DNA of 31,177 bases from Saprospiraceae bacterium UBA3362 (GTDB lineage: Bacteria > Bacteroidota > Bacteroidia > Chitinophagales > Saprospiraceae): NCBI GenBank assembly GCA_002360455.1, contig DEQQ01000013.1:1-31177 (forward strand), read 5' to 3'. Of the stretch, positions 26,435-31,177 are shown in pieces. Positions within the stretch are counted from its first letter, which is position 1. Each line of letters starts with the position of its first letter. The position numbers and the translations under genes are program-made. The notes under the pieces were generated by a model, which saw only the letters and a list, made by a program, of their open reading frames with translations, was not told the origin of the DNA and ran no database searches.

Positions 26435-26732
26435 TTTACCGTTTTATATATTTAAGTTAGTTCTATTGATCATTGTACCTTATTCTGTGAGGTGGCTGGA
26501 AGGCTTGGTACAAAGTACCGAGCGACAGCGAGCCTGGAAGACACCGACCCGGCTATTGCCGGGACACAGCCAAAATATTGAAAATAATCAATTAAATAGC
26601 TATTGATTACGGCTTTCTGAAACAAATAAAAACATATTTTGTTTTTTATCATGTACTTTATGATATCCTTAATACTATAACCGGAACTTTTTAGTTATAA
26701 AAGCAGTTAAAAGTTCATTAAATTCGGTATTT
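26435..26732. other. Divergent intergenic region
   Basis: 298 bp between two genes that point away from each other, so it should carry two promoters and needs no terminator. A GC-rich element (26491-26571, listed separately) occupies its left part. The rest is AT-rich. The only exact TAnnTTTG box toward the right-hand gene (26728-26735) overlaps its TTG start and has no TTG at the correct distance, so I do not call it a promoter. The 60-codon minus-strand frame here is a translated repeat and not a gene. Confidence 0.5.
26491..26571. repeat. GC-rich structured intergenic element (repeat-like or ncRNA-like)
   Basis: 81 bp with 51 G+C (63%) in AT-rich surroundings. Stem A: 26503-26511 pairs with 26515-26523 (GCTTGGTAC, AAA, GTACCGAGC), nine pairs with one G-T. 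Stem B: 26548-26553 pairs with 26558-26563 (CCCGGC, TATT, GCCGGG). Outer arms GGCT (26494-26497) and AGCC (26568-26571) can close the whole. CTGGAAG occurs twice (26496-26502, 26534-26540), flanking stem A. From memory it resembles intergenic repeat units in Bacteroidota genomes with a GTCCCGGC-loop-GCCGGG core and C-TTCCAG blocks; this was not checked. A folded RNA or a REP-like DNA repeat are both possible. Confidence 0.6.
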
Positions 26733-28019
26733 TTGAAACAATTACGATACATTTTCACGATCTTTTTTTTGAGCTTATTTTGGCTTAAGCCTGTATATGC
26801 CTCTTATATTCTTATTCCGATGGACCTAAAACAAAAGGATCATCTCAAGGCCTACGGGATTTGTTATTGGGTAATCTCGAATCAAGTTGAAGCTTATTGG
26901 CTATTGAATTACAGAGGCGGATCTTTTGCATTTCCTAATGCAAAAACTTTCGAAAAAGAATGCATTACCAGAGCTGTATCGTATGAAATTATAACCGATG
27001 GAGAGTTTGAAAGAATTAGATCTGAAATAGCCAATCCTGAGGTCAATCAGGAAGTTATGAAATTGGAGAAAGCGCCGAGAGTGGCCGTGTACACCCCTGA
27101 ATTTAATGAAAGAGGAGAAAGAATACAACCTTGGGATGATGCTGTGACTTTGGCCTTGACTTACGCCGAAATCCCATTTGAAAAAATATATGATAGAGAA
27201 ATTATTAATGGGACGTTGGTAAAATTTGATTGGTTGCATTTGCATCATGAGGATTTTACCGGTCAATATGGACGTTTCTATGCAAATTACCACAATCAGG
27301 AATGGTATATTGAGAATCAAAGAAGGCAGGAAAAATTGGCTTCGGAATTAGGATTTGACAAGGTATCCCAGCTTAAACTGGCTGTAGCTCAAAAGATCAA
27401 GGATTATGTATCGGGAGGAGGTTTTATGTTTGCAATGTGTTCTGCTACGGATTCTTATGATATTGCTTTGTCGGCAGCAGGGCTGGACATTTGTGCACAA
27501 TATTTTGATGGAGATGGTGCGGACCAGGGTGCACAAGCCAAGCTTGATTTTTCACAGACCTTTGCTTTTAAAAATTACCAATTGGTGGAAAACCCGTTTG
27601 AATATGAGTTTTCTTCTATTGATAATACCCGATACAGAAAAATGAATCCTGAAAATGATTATTTTAATCTTTTTGATTTTTCTGCCAAATGGGATCCAAT
27701 ACCTACGATGTTAACTCAAAATCATACTCGAACAGTGAAAGGATTTATGGGTCAAACCACAGCATTTAGAAAAGAACATGTTAAGTCTGATGTATTGATC
27801 TTGGGAGATACAAAAAGTGCAGATGAAGTGCGCTATATTCATGGTACGCAGGGTTACGGAACCTGGACTTTTTATGCAGGGCATGACCCTGAAGACTATC
27901 AGCATCAGGTTGGAGATCCTCCCACGGATTTGAGCTTGCATCCCAACTCTCCAGGATACAGATTGATTCTTAATAACATACTATTTCCGGCTGCCAAAAA
28001 GAAAGAAAGAAAGACATAG
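26733..28019 (+). CDS. Exported glutamine-amidotransferase-like (class I fold) protein
   Basis: Protein of 428 residues. The start is TTG: no ATG lies in the open frame before residue 30, and only TTG keeps the signal peptide MKQLRYIFTIFFLSLFWLKP plus VYA. The mature protein has a DJ-1/ThuA/amidotransferase-like fold: VAVYTPEF begins the first strand, WLHLHHEDF follows, the nucleophile elbow is GGGFMFAMCSATD (228-240, Cys236), and YAGHDPED (381-388) provides His384 as likely partner. Bacteroidota homologues are often labelled asparagine synthetase B, but no synthase domain, pyrophosphate loop or N-terminal Cys is present, so that name is misleading. Substrate unknown. It is divergent from the membrane gene that also has an amidotransferase-like region. 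Confidence 0.68.
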   Translation: MKQLRYIFTIFFLSLFWLKPVYASYILIPMDLKQKDHLKAYGICYWVISNQVEAYWLLNYRGGSFAFPNAKTFEKECITRAVSYEIITDGEFERIRSEIANPEVNQEVMKLEKAPRVAVYTPEFNERGERIQPWDDAVTLALTYAEIPFEKIYDREIINGTLVKFDWLHLHHEDFTGQYGRFYANYHNQEWYIENQRRQEKLASELGFDKVSQLKLAVAQKIKDYVSGGGFMFAMCSATDSYDIALSAAGLDICAQYFDGDGADQGAQAKLDFSQTFAFKNYQLVENPFEYEFSSIDNTRYRKMNPENDYFNLFDFSAKWDPIPTMLTQNHTRTVKGFMGQTTAFRKEHVKSDVLILGDTKSADEVRYIHGTQGYGTWTFYAGHDPEDYQHQVGDPPTDLSLHPNSPGYRLILNNILFPAAKKKERKT

Positions 28020-28072
28020 TCCGATCAAGAATTAAAACCATATTAAGCTTAATAATTAGAAGGTGATTTAAA

Positions 28073-28097
28073 AATAATCATCCCGTTAGGGATTATT
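28073..28097 (+). terminator. Candidate hairpin after the amidotransferase-like gene
   Basis: AATAATC (28073-28079) pairs with GATTATT (28091-28097), and the loop contains CCCGTTAGGG, which can itself form a CCC/GGG pair in an alternative fold. It lies 54 bp after the stop codon and is followed by TATAAATC, not a strong U-run, so termination is doubtful. Confidence 0.35.
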
Positions 28098-28173
28098 TAT
28101 AAATCTCAATAAAAAGTCAGAGGACTTATGGGAATTGGTCAAACCTGATTAATTTGGCACTTTAATTTTGTCC

Positions 28174-29490
28174 ATGAGTCTTCAAATCATATTTTTTATA
28201 CTGCTTAGTTTTGCGGCTTTTAGCTATGCCGGCAGGAGATTTTACAAGATTTACAGATTGATTCTATTAGGAAAGGAAGAGGATTTGTCTGATCATGCCG
28301 GAAAGCGTTGGGCTAATATGCTGAGATTCGCTTTGGCTCAAGGTAAAATGTTTGTGAGACCGGTTGCTGGTTTTTTTCATTTATTTATCTATTTGGCTTT
28401 TCTATTTACTCAAATTGAGTTGATTGAAATAATCGTTGACGGCATTACAGGATCGCACAGATCTTTTGCTCCGATTTTGGGTGGACTTTATACCTTTCTC
28501 ATCAATTTTATTGAATTTTTATCCTGCTTTGCATTTTTCGCTACAGTGGTATTTTTATTTAGAAGAAATATTGTAAAAGTGCTGCGATTTCAGAAGCCGG
28601 AACTTTCAGGTTGGCCTAGTTTGGACGCTAATTTGATTTTACTTGGAGAAATATTATTGATCACAGGAATATTTCTAATGAACGGTGCAGATCAGGCTCT
28701 GCAAATGGCGAATCATCCAAGTTATCATCATACCGGTTCGTTTTATCTTAGTCGATTTTTTGTAAGCGGAAGTTTTAGTTCATTTTCTGCGGACTGGTTG
28801 ATGATAATAGAGAGGATGGGCTGGTGGTTGCATTATATGGTTATATTGGGCTTTATATGTTATTTATCTTATTCGAAACACTTGCATATTTTCTTGGCTT
28901 TTCCTAATTCTTATTTTAGTTCACTGGAGCCAAGGGGAAAGCTTACGAATATGGCTGCAATAGAGAATGAAGTAAGGTCAATGTTGGGTCAAGAGGCCCG
29001 ACATTCGGGAGCAAAAGAAGATTTTGGAGTAAAAGATATTTTTGATTTGAGTTGGAGAAATTTGCTCCAAGCCTACAGTTGTACAGAATGTGGGCGATGC
29101 ACAGATGTGTGCCCGGCCAATCAAACCGGAAAGAAATTGTCCCCAAGAAAAATTATGATGGACATCAGAGATAGAATGGAGGAAGTGGGGCAGAATATTA
29201 ATGAATTTCAAGAGCGGAATGCGCAAGCTGTATTTGAATCCAAAGACAATAAATCATTGTTTGATTATATCAGCAAAGAAGAGATCTATGCTTGCACAAG
29301 TTGCAATGCCTGTGTCGAAGCTTGTCCAATATTGATAAATCCATTAGAGCCTATCTTACAGATGAGGAGATATGATATTTTGGTCAACTCCGGAGGACCA
29401 TCAGAGTGGCTTCCGATGTTTAACAGTTTAGAAAACAATCAAGCGGTGTGGTCTATTTCTGAGGAAAGGACAGCATGGATTCAATCATAA
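28174..29490 (+). CDS. Membrane iron-sulfur protein, HdrE/HdrC-like (NarI-like domain plus two 4Fe-4S)
   Basis: Protein of 438 residues from the ATG at 28174. A TTG two codons earlier is possible but needless. The N-terminal half has about five to six membrane helices with His residues placed for haem b (near 69, 95, 220, 236 and 238), like nitrate reductase gamma or HdrE. The C-terminal half is a HdrC-like ferredoxin with CTECGRCTDVCP (303-314) and CTSCNACVEACP (374-385), each a complete CxxCxxCxxxCP. Such fusions pass electrons between the quinone pool and a soluble CCG-domain subunit. Followed after 18 bp by that subunit. An exact TAATTTTG box at 28163-28170 ends 3 bp before the ATG, so a near-leaderless mRNA is possible, but the -33 element would be 25 bp away. 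Confidence 0.85.
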   Translation: MSLQIIFFILLSFAAFSYAGRRFYKIYRLILLGKEEDLSDHAGKRWANMLRFALAQGKMFVRPVAGFFHLFIYLAFLFTQIELIEIIVDGITGSHRSFAPILGGLYTFLINFIEFLSCFAFFATVVFLFRRNIVKVLRFQKPELSGWPSLDANLILLGEILLITGIFLMNGADQALQMANHPSYHHTGSFYLSRFFVSGSFSSFSADWLMIIERMGWWLHYMVILGFICYLSYSKHLHIFLAFPNSYFSSLEPRGKLTNMAAIENEVRSMLGQEARHSGAKEDFGVKDIFDLSWRNLLQAYSCTECGRCTDVCPANQTGKKLSPRKIMMDIRDRMEEVGQNINEFQERNAQAVFESKDNKSLFDYISKEEIYACTSCNACVEACPILINPLEPILQMRRYDILVNSGGPSEWLPMFNSLENNQAVWSISEERTAWIQS

Positions 29491-29508
29491 TTTTAATTTT
29501 CAATACAA

Positions 29509-30273
29509 ATGCAGATTCCAATATTGAGTGAGTTAGTAGCACAAGGTAAGACAGCAGATATTTTGTTTTGGGTAGGATGTTCGGGAAACTTTGATGCAAG
29601 AGCACAAAAAGTAACTAGAGCTTTTTGTGAAATTCTTAATCAATGTAAAATATCTTATGCCATCCTTGGCAATGAAGAAAAGTGCACGGGAGATCCGGCG
29701 AGAAGAGCCGGAAATGAATTTTTATTTCAGATGCTTGCTTTGCAAAATATTGAAACGCTCAATCAATATCAGGTAAAAAAAATCGTTTGCACCTGTCCCC
29801 ATTGTTTCAATACCTTAAAGAATGAATATCCGGATTTTGGGGGACATTATGAGCTTATCCATTACTCAGAATTTTTGAATCATCTAATAAAAGAAGGGAA
29901 GTTAAAAGTATCCAAATCCTCAGAAAAAGTGAGTTATCATGACTCTTGTTACTTAGGTAGAGTAAATCAAGTTTATGAAGCTCCTCGAGAAGTTATTCAA
30001 TCCATAACGAATGAATTGGTAGAAATGAAAAGAAGTAAATCCAATGGATTGTGTTGTGGTGCAGGCGGAGCCCAAATGTTTAAAGAGGATGAACCCGGAG
30101 ATAAGAGAATAAATGTTGAGCGTGCAGAAGATGCCCTGAGTACGGGGGCTCGAACTGTTTTGGCAAACTGTCCATTTTGTATCACAATGTTGCAAGATGG
30201 AATCAAGGCCAAAGACAAGCAAGATGAAGTTATGATATTGGATCTTGCAGAGTTTATTTTACAAAATCAATAA
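29509..30273 (+). CDS. CCG-domain iron-sulfur oxidoreductase subunit (HdrB-like)
   Basis: Soluble protein of 254 residues with two cysteine-rich CCG domains. The first uses Cys24, Cys59 (KCTGDPARR) and CTCPHC (94-99). The second uses Cys147 (HDSCYLG), CCGAGG (182-187) and CPFC (221-224). In heterodisulfide reductase subunit B these ligate non-cubane 4Fe-4S clusters that act on disulfides; in GlpC/LldE-type relatives they accept electrons from dehydrogenases. The electron donor or acceptor here is unknown. No flavoprotein gene (HdrA, EtfAB or glycolate oxidase) is nearby. Gene spacing of 18 bp upstream and 3 bp downstream makes an operon certain enough. Confidence 0.87.
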   Translation: MQIPILSELVAQGKTADILFWVGCSGNFDARAQKVTRAFCEILNQCKISYAILGNEEKCTGDPARRAGNEFLFQMLALQNIETLNQYQVKKIVCTCPHCFNTLKNEYPDFGGHYELIHYSEFLNHLIKEGKLKVSKSSEKVSYHDSCYLGRVNQVYEAPREVIQSITNELVEMKRSKSNGLCCGAGGAQMFKEDEPGDKRINVERAEDALSTGARTVLANCPFCITMLQDGIKAKDKQDEVMILDLAEFILQNQ

Positions 30274-30276
30274 AAT

Positions 30277-30756
30277 ATGTTGGATCTAATCGCTTTTCCT
30301 GATCACTCCAGAATTTGGATATATACTTCAGATCAAAAAATTTCGGATGAATCGGTTGCCGAGATACATCATAGAATATCTAATTTTTGTCGGCAATGGA
30401 AGAGTCATAATCAACCTGTAAAAGCTACAGGAGGATTATTGCATCAGTATTTTCTAATCTTTGTAGTTGATGAAAATGCAAGCACTCTCGGAGGATGTTC
30501 TATTGATGATTCTGTTCATTTTGTTCAACAATTAGGCCGTCATTATAATGTTGATTTCTTAAATAGGACTGGTGTCTGCTACCTCCAAAATGATGAAGTC
30601 AAATATTTCAAACTATCTCATATCTCTGAGCTGATAAACAGCGGAATAATTTCAGAAAATACGATGGTTTTTGACTCTACTGTAAAAAATAAAGATGAAT
30701 TTTTGAAGCATTGGGTAAAACCAATAAAAGAAACTTGGGTCAATAGATTTTGCTAA
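30277..30756 (+). CDS. Conserved Bacteroidota protein of unknown function (mislabelled ABC transporter ATPase)
   Basis: Protein of 159 residues without signal peptide, membrane helix or nucleotide-binding motif. The stretch WIYTSDQKISDESVAEIHHR near residue 14, the FCRQWKSHNQPVKATG segment, FLIFVVDEN, then GGCSIDDSVHFVQQLG are recognisable from Bacteroidota homologues that databases call ABC transporter ATPase. There is no Walker A (GxxxxGK[ST]), signature or Walker B motif, so the name is unfounded. The invariant-looking Cys in GCSIDDS may matter. It is encoded 3 bp after the CCG subunit gene, so a helper or partner role in that redox module is a reasonable but untested inference. Confidence 0.75.
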   Translation: MLDLIAFPDHSRIWIYTSDQKISDESVAEIHHRISNFCRQWKSHNQPVKATGGLLHQYFLIFVVDENASTLGGCSIDDSVHFVQQLGRHYNVDFLNRTGVCYLQNDEVKYFKLSHISELINSGIISENTMVFDSTVKNKDEFLKHWVKPIKETWVNRFC

Positions 30757-31113
30757 AAATGTAAAGAGAGGTTTGTAGTTTCATAGAACCAATAGAATGA
30801 TAGAAATGCCTAAGCATACTACCATTCTATTCATTCCATTTTTTACCATTTCATTACTTTACTAAATCATCATTTTTTTATTATTTCGATTTAACCATTC
30901 ATTCAATTGAATATTATTTCATTCAGAAATTTAGGAAGATTTATTTCAAGTTAAGGATTAATTTCTACATACATTTACCTATTAGTGTCAGGATGTGCTC
31001 AAATGTTACCATTTAATATAAATATTTTTTTAGTATATGACAATTTTATAAATATATAAAAAATTGCCATATTTGTGGTTGACATTCAATCATTTACAAT
31101 TAATCCACAAGAT
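30757..31113. other. AT-rich intergenic region with terminator and leader
   Basis: 357 bp. The left part has a candidate terminator (30791-30831). The centre is AT-rich without open frames of note, with short dyads such as TTCAATTGAA. The right part holds two overlapping inverted repeats before the last ATG: CAATTTT/AAAATTG at 31041-31066 and the stem at 31064-31120. No exact TAnnTTTG box precedes the last gene. Confidence 0.5.
30791..30831 (+). terminator. Candidate terminator of the iron-sulfur operon
   Basis: AATAGAATG (30791-30799) pairs with CATTCTATT (30823-30831). Inside, ATGC (30806-30809) pairs with GCAT (30814-30817) around CTAA, making a composite hairpin 35 bp after the last stop codon. 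A T-rich tract (TCATTCCATTTTTT) follows. Confidence 0.5.
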
Positions 31114-31120
31114 ATGGCAA
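31064..31120 (+). promoter_or_regulatory. Inverted repeat enclosing the start codon of the last gene
   Basis: TTGCCATATTTGTGG (31064-31078) pairs with CCACAAGATATGGCAA (31105-31120) over 15 bp with one bulged G (31111); the loop is 26 nt. The ATG at 31114-31116 is inside the right arm, so in RNA the start codon would be sequestered. CAATTTT (31041-31047) can pair with AAAATTG (31060-31066), which overlaps the left arm and would compete. If transcription begins inside the loop, the repeat would act as DNA only. Confidence 0.55.
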
Positions 31121-31177
31121 CTCCATACAAAGGTACAGCCATCCTGGAAATTTTAAAAGTAGAACTCAACAATTTGA
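31114..31177 (+). CDS. Start of an unidentified gene, cut by the window end
   Basis: ATG followed by 20 further codons without stop (begins MATPYKGTAILEILK, then VELNNL) to the last base of the window. I do not recognise the family from so little. Support for coding is modest: the ATG follows an intergenic gap of 357 bp after a probable terminator, and the peptide composition is plausible. The start codon lies within a long inverted repeat. Confidence 0.35.
   Translation, partial: MATPYKGTAILEILKVELNNL

Noticed and set aside
26470..26652. Minus-strand open frame of 60 codons
   Set aside because: It runs through the GC-rich structured element, has no recognisable product, and its peptide is just the translated repeat.
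26728..26735. TATTTTTG as the promoter of the amidotransferase-like gene
   Set aside because: It overlaps the start codon and has no TTG at 17-23 bp upstream; transcription would begin inside the gene.
26733..28019. Assignment as asparagine synthetase B
   Set aside because: It has a signal peptide and one amidotransferase-like domain but no N-terminal Cys glutaminase and no SGGxDS synthase loop.
28168..28173. TTG start two codons before the ATG of the HdrE/HdrC-like gene
   Set aside because: It adds only Met-Ser and overlaps the TAATTTTG box; the ATG at 28174 is simpler.
30277..30756. Assignment as an ABC transporter ATPase
   Set aside because: No Walker A, signature or Walker B motif and too short for an ABC domain.
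1..31177. Mobile element, prophage, CRISPR or defence system
   Set aside because: No transposase, integrase, phage structural, Cas or typical defence domain was seen on either strand, and no regularly spaced repeats.

Overview
The window looks like chromosomal DNA from a member of the Bacteroidota, most likely the Saprospiria/Chitinophagia side of the phylum. It is AT-rich. Three proteins end in type IX secretion (T9SS) sorting domains. Genes have almost no Shine-Dalgarno sequences, and a few starts have the Bacteroidota-type promoter box TAnnTTTG. Several families are typical of the phylum: a BT_3928-type DoxX protein, a NusB of about 310 residues, and a 159-residue protein usually named 'ABC transporter ATPase'. 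I saw no rRNA, tRNA, CRISPR array, transposase or phage gene. Phylum assignment is firm; the lower rank is inference.

Layout. (1) 26-8042, minus strand: a six-gene surface-polysaccharide operon read as epimerase, DegT/StrS aminotransferase, asparagine-synthase-like amidotransferase, Wzx flippase, glycosyltransferase, Wzy polymerase. (2) 8043-8404: AT-rich gap holding a perfect 22-bp hairpin. (3) 8405-11046, minus: arginine deiminase, thioesterase, YihY/BrkB membrane protein. (4) 11276-12232, minus: a cysteine-rich T9SS cargo protein with a good terminator. (5) 12418-15805, minus: DMT transporter, YigZ, CoaE, ornithine aminotransferase. (6) 15958-21406, plus: DoxX/BT_3928 protein, NusB, GuaA and a periplasmic-binding-protein-like lipoprotein. 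(7) 21414-22115, minus: VIT1/CCC1 transporter. (8) 22295-26434, minus: a membrane VWA protein and two T9SS cargo proteins, one of them a polyhydroxybutyrate-depolymerase-like esterase. (9) 26435-26732: divergent intergenic region with a GC-rich structured element. (10) 26733-30756, plus: an exported glutamine-amidotransferase-like protein, then a membrane iron-sulfur oxidoreductase (HdrE/HdrC-like plus HdrB-like CCG protein) and a conserved protein of unknown role. (11) 30757-31177: AT-rich leader and the first 21 codons of an unknown gene whose start codon lies in a 15-bp inverted repeat.

How they fit together. Block 1 can make and modify a nucleotide sugar, assemble a repeat unit, flip it and polymerise it. 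Blocks 3 and 5 both handle arginine/ornithine carbon and nitrogen, although the step linking citrulline to ornithine is not in the window. Blocks 8 and 10 meet head to head and both carry class I glutamine-amidotransferase-like folds directed to the envelope. The points most worth a second look are the GC-rich element at 26491-26571, the start-codon stem at 31064-31120, the amidotransferase-like pair around 26435-26732, the hairpin at 8275-8327 and the Hdr-like redox cassette with its uncharacterised partner. I did not find a clear new multi-gene defence or mobile system.
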